Of a stretch of 64,000 nucleotides of DNA, positions 35,401 through 42,086 are shown piece by piece. Where the stretch lies: the NCBI GenBank assembly GCA_964561605.1, contig CAZLQD010000017.1:1-64000 (forward strand), written 5' to 3'. How positions within the stretch are numbered: the first letter of the stretch is position 1; every line of letters begins with the position of its first letter. Position numbers and translations under genes: made by a program. A model generated the notes under the pieces. The model had not been told where the DNA came from. It searched no databases and saw nothing but the letters and a program-made list of their open reading frames with translations. The stretch is from JALUZX01 sp964561605 (GTDB taxonomy: Bacteria; Planctomycetota; UBA1135; JALUZX01).

Positions 35401-35759
35401 GAGAAGAAGGTCCAGATCTCTCGGCCCGTGGCCAGGTCCAGGCAGTGGACCTGGTCGTCCGCCGAGGATCCGAAGTAGACCTTCCCTTGACCCGAGACCA
35501 GGTGGAAGGCCCTGTCGTAGATCACCCGGGGAGCCAGGTTGTGCTTGCGGTGCCAGTAGTCGTGGGGCGCCGGGTCGGGCCAGGCGGGCTTGGGAGCCAG
35601 CCTGGCGGTGTAGGTCCAGAGGAGGGAAAGGGGAAGTCCCGGGCCTTTCTCCACGAAGGCGTTTCTTTCGGAACCGTGGTTGTAGGTCGGCCAGGATTGG
35701 GCGGGAAGACCCATGGCCAGGACCAGTGCCGTCGCTCCGAGCTGGAGGGGATGGATCAT
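32412..35759 (-). CDS. Secreted PQQ-type beta-propeller protein with inserted methyltransferase-like domain
   Basis: 1115 residues with a signal peptide (LGATALVLAMGLPAQSW). PQQ-like blades fill residues 20-450 (HCLDLATGREIWTFF, YCLDGATGKLLWKVF), interrupted by a Lys-rich coiled coil (about 330-380). A class I methyltransferase-like Rossmann unit follows (about 505-640: FCLVLGLADTGASLA, then ILSGSPF), with LGLADTG in place of GxGxG. A second propeller block runs to the end. Conserved cysteines cluster near the C-terminus (GHGCGG, CWINIIPAGG, SGCTCGFPLQTSM). The same parts appear in a different order in the protein at 46-3918. It is first gene of the operon with the CxxC protein and the ABC transporter. 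Ligand and reaction are unknown. Confidence 0.85.
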   Translation of the reverse strand: MIHPLQLGATALVLAMGLPAQSWPTYNHGSERNAFVEKGPGLPLSLLWTYTARLAPKPAWPDPAPHDYWHRKHNLAPRVIYDRAFHLVSGQGKVYFGSSADDQVHCLDLATGREIWTFFSGAPIRLSPTLAEGRVYFGSDDGRVYCLDGATGKLLWKVFPAPRDQWVLGNRRLISLWPIRTGIVEDQGKLFFCSGLFPHLAGVYLCALEASTGKPLWKVRTDISAQGYILASRDRIFVPTGRTAPVAFDKRSGKKLAKIPSAGGGYAVVEDDVVAAGPGDTQGTLTLTDAKTRQKLVSFQGLHLVSHQGIYYIHGRTTLLALDRNRYVPLLKKRASLSAERAKLAALLKKKGKKSPQARTWRKKILALEKEISRLGKAMEKCFLWRKPCKEPYGFLVAGNLLFTGGPDRVSAWKASSGRKVWSATVEGKAYALAAAEGRLLVSTSKGKVYCFGKKTSPTALRPAPRAAGKASPPQGGDSLQEVQENEEVSGGSPRPLPGLDRIGKVVLPLVPRKKGFCLVLGLADTGASLAREVAGGTELHVLVLEEDPGKVARARRFLAEKGLYGNRIVVLRGNLEKTRIPPYFADLILSGSPFAGGSLPEPPAQVLRSLRPWGGVLGLVLPGRASGSRESALEAWKEKALGGGAFPEITQVETPSGEECLVLRRGPLPGEGEWTEGLCDPGNTACTMDRRVAGPLDLQWFGRPGPRRMADRHHRNPPPLFKAGRLFIPGDRIYFCVDPYNGAPLWQVEVPRSRRLGVFLDCSNLAVDEKYFYVAAGPLLHRYEVATGKEARPLKIPSSAGPRHEWSYVSLPEGKILASTCKEGAIYKEMSYQGEIPLWGDKMALVTSDLLFCMDRRGNFKWKYRRGAILNTTLTSGEGRVYFLESTAREVLSHKTGRVPMSLFRKSKTFFTALDLETGRKAWRIPLDMREFQILAYLEYARHRLLLSGNKYIRGRLWYFFRAYDPATGKLLWTQMENTGFRPGGEHGEQNRHPTIVGDWAYTWPFAYRLEDGKRRKDWKFSRHGHGCGGVSASAFTLFWRGGNPWYWDIRPGGGPSPLDRVNRPGCWINIIPAGGLVLMPEASSGCTCGFPLQTSMTFVPRELKVFPPSEVKE

Positions 35760-36139
35760 GGAAAAACCTTTTCAATTGGATCTGTCCAGGTCTGTCCGGG
35801 TCCCAGGGACCCCTTCGGGGGCTGGAGTGGGCAAGTTTACTCCTTTCCCTCCCTGGATCACCCCGTGGAAAGAGCCGGTCCCATGAGTTGGATCGGGGTG
35901 CTTCCTCGGGGCCTTCCCGCGGATTGCATTGGGCGATCGGTTCGAAAAGTGGCCAGGAGCTTGGTCGATACTCCTCAAAGAGGACTGTCGGGCTGGACAA
36001 AGTCTTCGGAAACGGGAAAATGGCCGCCGTGAAGGTCCGCATCCCCCGGTCCCACTCGCTTTTTCCGGGTTCTGTCCCTTCTTTTTGGGCAAGACTTTCT
36101 TTTTCCCTCCGGAACTTTCATTCGTGATTTTTATGCAAG
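35760..36139. other. Divergent intergenic region between PQQ operon and kinase 2
   Basis: 380 bases without a gene. On the PQQ side are a direct repeat TCTGTCCRGG (35781-35800), a hairpin GGGTCC-CAG-GGACCC (35798-35812) and CCCC-TTC-GGGG (35810-35820). The two hairpins share bases and cannot form together. On the kinase side is GGAACTT at 36111-36117. No RNA gene was recognised. Confidence 0.5.
35781..35820 (-). promoter_or_regulatory. Leader structure of the PQQ operon: direct repeats and alternative hairpins
   Basis: Within about 60 bases upstream of the start codon at 35759 there are two copies of a ten-base element (TCTGTCCAGG and TCTGTCCGGG, adjacent) and two overlapping hairpins. Mutually exclusive pairing is the design of attenuators, and tandem ten-base elements suit a protein bound on one face of the DNA. 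Either reading is inferred from structure alone. Confidence 0.3.
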
Positions 36140-39100
36140 ATGAAACCTGACAGGGAAGTGCCTCCTTCCGGGGAAGAGAATTCCCGGGCCACCGGCCCTG
36201 CAAGGGGAGAGAAGGATTTTCCTTCTGGTCCGGAGGAGAGGGCCTTCCAGCTCTTTCTCTCCCTGAGGGAGGAGGGAAGGGCTCCCGACCCGGAGGAGTT
36301 CTGCCGGTCCCACCCCGAGGCAGGCCCGGGGCTTCTCCGGCGGATCGAGGATTTCCTCTTCGTCGCCGAGGGACTCAGGCCCACATCCCCTCCACCCTCC
36401 GGGCCTCCGCCGCCGCCCGGGAGGGAGGATCTCCCCGAGCGGATCGGTCCTTTCCGGGTGGTCCGGCTCCTCGGGGAAGGGGGGATGGGGATGGTCTTCC
36501 TGGTGGAGCAGGAAAAGCCCGTGAGGCGAAGGGCGGCCCTCAAGTTGGTCCGGGGGCAGAGGGCCAGCAGGCGCATACTCCTTCGTTTCCAGGCGGAAGA
36601 GCAGGCCCTGGTCCTGCTGGAACACCCGGGAATCGCCCGCTTCCTCGAGGCCGGCCAGACCCGGGATGGGATCCCCTACTTCCTGATGGAGTACGTGGAG
36701 GGGAAAAACATCCGGGAGTATTGCGAATCGAGAAGGCTCGGCCTGGAGGAGCGGATCCGGTTGTTCCGGAAGGTCTGCGCCGCCGTCCAGCACGCCCACC
36801 AGAGGGGGATCCTCCACAGGGACTTGAAGCCGGGGAACATCCTGGTCACCGAGAGTGGAGGTGAGGCCCAGCCCAAGGTCATCGACTTCGGCCTTGCCCG
36901 TGCCTTGGGAGAACCTCTCGTAGAAGGCCCGGAATACTCTCTTCCGGACCAGTTCCTGGGAACTCCGGAGTACATGTCGCCCGAGCAGGCGGGCTTCAAG
37001 GGCCGGGACGTGGACGTCCGGACCGACGTGTATTCCCTGGGGGTCATCCTCTACGAACTCCTCACGGGGGAGCTCCCTTACGAAGGAGGGAATTTTCGGG
37101 ATCTCAGCCTCGTGGACATCCAGAGGAAGATCTTCGAGGAGGATCCTCCCCGGCCGAGTTCCCGGGTCTCCAAGCTCTCGAATGAAAGGGCCCCGGCCTG
37201 CGGCCTGGACTCCAGAGCCCTGGCCCGGCGGCTCAGGGGAGACCTGGACTGGATCCTCATGAAGGCCCTGGAGAAGGACCGGGAGCGTCGCTATCCCTCG
37301 GCCGGGGATCTGGGGGACGACCTGGGGCGGTATCTCCGGAAGGAGCCCGTCCGGGCCAGGCCTCCGTCCTTCGTCTATTTGACCGGGAAGTTTCTCCGTA
37401 AGCACGGCCTCCTGGCAGGAGCCGCCGCCCTGGCCTTGGGGGGGATCCTCGTGGGGCTGGTCCTGGCCCTCAGGGAAGCGAAGGCCGAGCGGGAGGCCCG
37501 GAAGAACCTGGAGGCGGTCCTCTCCTTCACGCAGAAGGCCATCCGCACCGTGGAGAATGTGGCCCAGGTCGTTGAGACGCCCAAGGGGGAGGACCGGGCC
37601 TTTTGCTGGTCCGAGGATTTCGAGAGGGAGGAGTACAAAAAGAGACTCGGGGACAAGGAGGGGGTCCCCTTCCCCTTCTCCCTCGAGGAAGAGGGGTCTC
37701 CCTGGAAGCTGGCTGTGGAGAGGAAGAACTGGGACGAGGGCAGATCCCTGCTCGTCCCTTCACCCAAGGAGAGCGGCCTTTGCCTGAAACTCTCGGGAAT
37801 GCTGGACCATCCCGACGCAACCGTCCTGGCCCATCCCGTCGATCCCAGGAACCTCTCCTATTATTCCGATTTCGTCGTGGAATTCCGGATAAAGACCCCG
37901 AATTCGGCTTTCTGTCGTTCGAACGGGGAAGTTGGTTCGATGGGGAACGTCGACTTGGCCACAGGCCCCTTCTGGGGTGACGACCCGGTGGGGCTCTTCA
38001 GGGTGATGGGCGATGGATCGGTGAGATCCTATGTGGGCGAGGAAGGTTCCATACGATTCGAGAGAGAGGAGAAAAAGAGGGGAGAGAAGAAAATCCAATT
38101 CCCCTACGAGACCGACTGCTTTCACAAGGTCTGGATCCGGTACAGGCGGGTTTCGCCGAAAAGGGTTGAAACGACCATCCTGGTCCCCGGGAAATTCAGG
38201 GCTTGGGTGGAAAGGCCGGCCTGCGGATGGGAGGACCGCCTGACCTGGCTTCTCTTTTCCTCGGGGGACAAGGATTCATATTTCGATGATATACGGGTCA
38301 CAAGGATCTCTCGTCCCGGCGCGTGGAGGAAGAATCCCTCGAACGGGCGGTTCTACGGCCTCACCCCGGAGCCCGTGACCTGGCTCGAGGCGGACTCCCT
38401 TGCAAGGGCCTGGGGCGGGAGGCTGGTCCCGGCGAAGACACCGAACCTGGAAAGGTGGATCCAGGCGAATTTCGGCACCTGCGACCTCTGGATCGGCCTC
38501 TCCCGGAAGAGTGAGCGTTCCCCCTGGGTCTGGAGCGACGGATCCCGGCTTCGTCGGGGTTTCCCGTGGCTCGAGGGGGGAGAGGGAGAGGGCGGGAAGG
38601 GCCTCTTCGCCTATATGGCGGCTTCCGGGGCGGAGGAGAAGGGGGTGGGGAGCCGGGTCGGCCCGCCTGCCTTCCGCCTGGGCGGGGCCGACGGGAAGAG
38701 GAAGCTGCCGGGGGTCGTGGAGATGGGAAGAGAGTATCCGCTAGAGGCTTCCGGCGTGGTTCGGGCGAGGGGGTGGAGATTCTCCTCGGGGCGGGCGCCC
38801 AGGCTCTTCTGCTCTCGCCCCCCCGAGAAGGGGAGGGAGATGGAGTTCCTCCTCCACCCGGGGGAGGCCTCCCGGGGGGGTGAGCCCTCGGCCTTCCTCC
38901 TCGCTGGACGAAGAGAACGCTTCATGGACCTGGGTATCCTGGCGGGAAGGGCCTGTCCTTTCCTGATCGAGCCCGAGGGGATCTGGCGGTTCCGGTCCGT
39001 TGCGGAACATCCCGGATTCCTGGCCCTTCGTTTGCCCTGGAAGGAGTGGAAGAGGTTTTCTGCAGGGGAGTTCTATTGCCAGGCCTTTCTGTCGGGGCCG

Positions 39101-40741
39101 GAAGGATCGGAGCCGGCCTTCTCCGATATCCTCCGTCTCAGGAAAGGAATCCCCCCTCCCAGGGGGTCTCTCTCCTGGGCGGCATCGATCGGGTTCTGTC
39201 CCTTCTCCGAGGATCCTCGCCTGGGGAGATGCCGGGTCCTTCCCTCGGGGGAAGTCCTGATCTGCGGAACCTTCCGGAAGGAGATGCAGTGTCCCCCGGG
39301 TATGGGGTGGGACCAGGAGATCCAAGGGATCTCCACCTTCCACGCCAGGGAGGGGAAAGGCTTCTTCCTGGCCAAGATCGGCCCCCTGGGGGTCCTCCGG
39401 TGGATCCGGTGCTGGAAAGGGTGGGAGAAATGCCGGGAAGGAGAAGGCCGGGACGGGGGGAAGGGCGGGGAAGGGAGGAAGAAGAGGGCGGAGGTGGAGA
39501 GAGAGGAGAATTCGCTTTGCCTCCTGGATGGAGGGGCTACGGCCCTGGCGGCCTGGTGCCTGGAGGGGCGGGGAATCTCCCTGGTCGAATACGATACGAG
39601 GAATGGAAAGCGGAAGGGCCGGGAGCAGGCCGTGGGAGAGGGAGACAGGGTCCTGGAGGTCGTCCTCTCCTCCTGGAACGAAAGCGGGGGGGCCCCGGAA
39701 AGGGATGGCTTCCTCATGGCCGGAGTCTTCCAGGGGCGTCTCTCCTTGAAGACCCTGAGCGGGCCCGTCCGTTTCGAGGAAAAGGACGGCCAGGGCCTCT
39801 TCCTGGCGGGTGGAGACGGGAAAGGAAGGCTCACTTGGGCCAGGAGGGTGGCTCGAGTCCGGGGAAACCTGGACCTGGCGGGGCTGGCCTCCATGCCGGA
39901 CGGTTCGGCCGCCTTGGCCGGGAATTTCAAGGGAAGGATCGTTCTCGGGAAGGGGGAAAGAGAATTCCTGAGTTCGTGCAAGGGGGGAAATTCCCTGGAA
40001 ACCGGGAATTCGGGCAAGATCCTGGAGAGGACCTGGGACATTTTTCTGGCGAGGTTTTCGGAGAAGGGGGATTACCTCTGGGGCCACAAGGGGGGAGGGG
40101 GGGAAGGAAACAGCAAGGTCCACGCCCTGAAGGCCGGGGGAGAGGGCTCTCTCTGGCTCGCGGGCGGCATTCTGCACAACAACATCTTCTGGCTGGACGA
40201 CAAGATCGAGAAGGCGACGGTGCCCGGCACTTTACAGTTGGGGAGCGGAGGAGGGAGCAACATCTTCCTTCTCAAAATCTCTCCCGGGGGGGAGACCGAA
40301 TGGGGTGTGCGTTGTCAGACCCTGGGAGGGGAGAACGTGGGAGTGGACCTGGCCCTTCTGGAGGAAGGGGGAAAGGTCCGGGCGGTATACCTCACAGGCT
40401 TCTTCGATAAACTCACTTCCTTCGCTTTTGTGCCTGTCAGGATCGGAGGGGAGATCCTGTCCTGTTCCAAACTGCCATACGCCCTTTCTCTCCGTCCTAC
40501 AGGGGGGGAAGGGAGGAAGGACATGTGCCTGGCCTGCTTCGAAGGAAATACGGGGAAAATCCTATGGGCCACCCAGGCGGGAGGGATCATGGACGATGGG
40601 GGCAAGAAGGTGGTCGTCCTCCCAGACGGTTCCCCCCTGGTGTTCGGTTCCTTCACAGGCCCCGCTACCTTCGGCCTTGGCGAGCTGAACCAGACCGTCC
40701 TGGTTCTGGGGAACTTCTTCGTGGCCCGGTTCAGGAAGTAG
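36140..40741 (+). CDS. Receptor-like Ser/Thr protein kinase with lectin-like and beta-propeller sensor region (paralogue 2)
   Basis: 1533 residues, collinear with the kinase at 11385-15797. It has the short N-terminal module (PDPEEFCRSHPEAGPGLLRR), then a full kinase domain (about 104-420: GEGGMG, Lys135, HRDLKPGN Asp228, DFG Asp249, YMSPEQ) and one membrane helix (LAGAAALALGGILVGLVLAL). A beta-sandwich follows, then a C-type-lectin-like domain (about 737-813: EADSLARAWGGRLVP, WIGLSRKSERSPWVWSDGS). Propeller-like repeats reach the C-terminus (FLARFSEKGDYLWGHKGGG). All catalytic residues are present, so it should be active. No Shine-Dalgarno sequence precedes the ATG. It is divergent from the PQQ operon and followed by a tandem repeat array. 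Confidence 0.92.
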   Translation: MKPDREVPPSGEENSRATGPARGEKDFPSGPEERAFQLFLSLREEGRAPDPEEFCRSHPEAGPGLLRRIEDFLFVAEGLRPTSPPPSGPPPPPGREDLPERIGPFRVVRLLGEGGMGMVFLVEQEKPVRRRAALKLVRGQRASRRILLRFQAEEQALVLLEHPGIARFLEAGQTRDGIPYFLMEYVEGKNIREYCESRRLGLEERIRLFRKVCAAVQHAHQRGILHRDLKPGNILVTESGGEAQPKVIDFGLARALGEPLVEGPEYSLPDQFLGTPEYMSPEQAGFKGRDVDVRTDVYSLGVILYELLTGELPYEGGNFRDLSLVDIQRKIFEEDPPRPSSRVSKLSNERAPACGLDSRALARRLRGDLDWILMKALEKDRERRYPSAGDLGDDLGRYLRKEPVRARPPSFVYLTGKFLRKHGLLAGAAALALGGILVGLVLALREAKAEREARKNLEAVLSFTQKAIRTVENVAQVVETPKGEDRAFCWSEDFEREEYKKRLGDKEGVPFPFSLEEEGSPWKLAVERKNWDEGRSLLVPSPKESGLCLKLSGMLDHPDATVLAHPVDPRNLSYYSDFVVEFRIKTPNSAFCRSNGEVGSMGNVDLATGPFWGDDPVGLFRVMGDGSVRSYVGEEGSIRFEREEKKRGEKKIQFPYETDCFHKVWIRYRRVSPKRVETTILVPGKFRAWVERPACGWEDRLTWLLFSSGDKDSYFDDIRVTRISRPGAWRKNPSNGRFYGLTPEPVTWLEADSLARAWGGRLVPAKTPNLERWIQANFGTCDLWIGLSRKSERSPWVWSDGSRLRRGFPWLEGGEGEGGKGLFAYMAASGAEEKGVGSRVGPPAFRLGGADGKRKLPGVVEMGREYPLEASGVVRARGWRFSSGRAPRLFCSRPPEKGREMEFLLHPGEASRGGEPSAFLLAGRRERFMDLGILAGRACPFLIEPEGIWRFRSVAEHPGFLALRLPWKEWKRFSAGEFYCQAFLSGPEGSEPAFSDILRLRKGIPPPRGSLSWAASIGFCPFSEDPRLGRCRVLPSGEVLICGTFRKEMQCPPGMGWDQEIQGISTFHAREGKGFFLAKIGPLGVLRWIRCWKGWEKCREGEGRDGGKGGEGRKKRAEVEREENSLCLLDGGATALAAWCLEGRGISLVEYDTRNGKRKGREQAVGEGDRVLEVVLSSWNESGGAPERDGFLMAGVFQGRLSLKTLSGPVRFEEKDGQGLFLAGGDGKGRLTWARRVARVRGNLDLAGLASMPDGSAALAGNFKGRIVLGKGEREFLSSCKGGNSLETGNSGKILERTWDIFLARFSEKGDYLWGHKGGGGEGNSKVHALKAGGEGSLWLAGGILHNNIFWLDDKIEKATVPGTLQLGSGGGSNIFLLKISPGGETEWGVRCQTLGGENVGVDLALLEEGGKVRAVYLTGFFDKLTSFAFVPVRIGGEILSCSKLPYALSLRPTGGEGRKDMCLACFEGNTGKILWATQAGGIMDDGGKKVVVLPDGSPLVFGSFTGPATFGLGELNQTVLVLGNFFVARFRK

Positions 40742-40745
40742 GGCC

Positions 40746-40826
40746 TTTAGCCCCTGCCGATGTCATCGTTGGCCCCTGCCCTGTTTCCTCGTTAGCCCCT
40801 GCCCGATTTTCTCGTTAGCCCCTGCC
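40746..40826 (+). repeat. Four-copy 22-23-bp tandem repeat
   Basis: The core TTAGCCCCTGCC (TTGGCCCCTGCC in copy 2) starts at 40747, 40769, 40792 and 40815, so the period is 22, 23 and 23 bases. Copies 3 and 4 share the longer TCGTTAGCCCCTGCC. The array starts five bases after the kinase 2 stop codon. Spacers are pyrimidine-rich (GATTTTCTCG). Spacing close to two helical turns would put every copy on the same DNA face. It does not look like CRISPR: the repeat is too short and the spacers are only 10-11 bases. Confidence 0.8.
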
Positions 40827-40830
40827 GGCG

Positions 40831-40863
40831 GGTATGTGCGGCCCGAAGGGCCGCAACATGCCC
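40831..40863 (+). promoter_or_regulatory. Strong hairpin after the tandem repeats
   Basis: TGCGGCCC-GAA-GGGCCGCA (40837-40855) is a perfect 8-bp stem. It is extended outward by ATGT/ACAT and GGG/CCC with one-base bulges. No T-run follows, so it is either a factor-dependent 3' end or a structured site. Further on, TGGAGCCG (40918-40925) and CGGCTCCA (40957-40964) form a second, longer-range inverted repeat. Confidence 0.5.
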
Positions 40864-41012
40864 GACGTCAGGGGAGTGGGTGGGATTTCGAAGTGTTCTT
40901 TGTGGCGCTGTGGATGTTGGAGCCGCTCCCCGGGCGTCCCGAAAAGAGTCAATCTCCGGCTCCAGGGTGTCGATAAAGGCCGGGAGGGGACGAAGGGGGG
41001 GAGGTTGCAGGC

Positions 41013-42086
41013 TTGGCCCGGATGGGCGTGGTCATGGCGGTCCGGGATGGGGCCCCCTTCGTGGGGGAGGCGGTGGAGTCCGTCCTTTCCCAGACCTTCC
41101 GGGACTGGGAGATGGTCGTCGTGGACGACGGTTCCTCCGATGATACGGCCCAGGTCCTTTCGGTTTTCCGTGACCCCAGGATCCGGGTCCTCCGGACGGA
41201 AGGAGTGGGCCGGCCCGCCGCTAGGAACCTGGCTCTCCAAGCCTTGGATACCCCCTGGATCGCCGTCCTGGACGGAGACGACAGGATGGCTCCCCACCGG
41301 CTGGAAAGGCAGGGGGCCTTCCTCTCCGAGCACCCTGAGGTGGACGTCCTTGCCACGGCGGTGATCCTGGTCGACCCGGAAGGAAGGGCCGCCGGGAGGA
41401 TCCTCCCTCCTCCCTCCCACGAGGAGATCCTCCGGCGCCTTCCCAAGGGCAATTGCCTTCCCCATCCCTCCTCAGTGATCCGGTCGGAGGCCCTCCGCCG
41501 TGCCGGGGGCTACAGGGAGCTCTTTCCCTACTCCCAGGACTACGACCTCTGGCTCCGCCTGGCCGAGGGGGGGGCCCGGTTCGCCTCCCTGGAGGAGCCC
41601 CTTACGTTCTACCGGGTCCACCCGGGCTCGGCTTCGGTGGGCCGGCGGGAGATCCAGGAGGCCTACGCCTCCCTGGCCCGTCTCTGCCGTAGGGCAAGGC
41701 TCCGGGGCGAAAGGGAACCCCGCCCTTCTTCCCGGGAGGAGCTCTTCCGCCTCGCCCGGAGGGAAGGGGCCTTTCACCTGGCCTTGGGCCGGTGGCACTC
41801 CCGAAACGGTAGGTGGCGGGAGGGAACGGGGCACGCCCTGCTCGCCTTGCTCCTGGGCGGGTGGAGGGATGTCGAGACCTGGGCCTTCCTGGCCCTGGCC
41901 CTCCTTCCTCCCCCCCTACGAAGGGCCCTGCGGAGGGCCTCCGGAAAAGACGTGGAACCGACTTTCCCCTCGTCTTCCCCCCCCGGGGGAGGACCGGCGG
42001 AGGAAACCCATGAAAGCGAAGAAACCCATTCGGAAGATCTGCCTCGTCTACCCCAATCAGACCCCCCTGCCGCGGTGGTTCGATAA
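41013..42086 (+). CDS. Family 2 glycosyltransferase
   Basis: 357 residues, GT-A fold: GVVMAVRDGAPFVGEAVESV, then MVVVDDGSSDDT, then the metal-binding VLDGDDRMAPHR (DXD-type), and the acceptor-side SQDYDLWLRLAEGG. A TTG start at 41013 has GGAGG nine bases upstream; the ATG at 41022 has none. The C-terminal 60 residues are polar and low in complexity and overlap the next gene by 77 bases, so the functional enzyme probably ends near residue 315. It should transfer a sugar from a nucleotide donor to a glycan on the cytoplasmic face. First gene of a five-gene polysaccharide cluster. Confidence 0.87.
   Translation: MARMGVVMAVRDGAPFVGEAVESVLSQTFRDWEMVVVDDGSSDDTAQVLSVFRDPRIRVLRTEGVGRPAARNLALQALDTPWIAVLDGDDRMAPHRLERQGAFLSEHPEVDVLATAVILVDPEGRAAGRILPPPSHEEILRRLPKGNCLPHPSSVIRSEALRRAGGYRELFPYSQDYDLWLRLAEGGARFASLEEPLTFYRVHPGSASVGRREIQEAYASLARLCRRARLRGEREPRPSSREELFRLARREGAFHLALGRWHSRNGRWREGTGHALLALLLGGWRDVETWAFLALALLPPPLRRALRRASGKDVEPTFPSSSPPGGGPAEETHESEETHSEDLPRLPQSDPPAAVVR

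Noticed and set aside
40746..40863. CRISPR array or integron attC sites
   Set aside because: The repeat unit is only 12-15 bases with 10-11-base spacers, there are no cas genes, and the GTTAGCC core does not fit the GTTRRRY attC consensus. No integrase is nearby.
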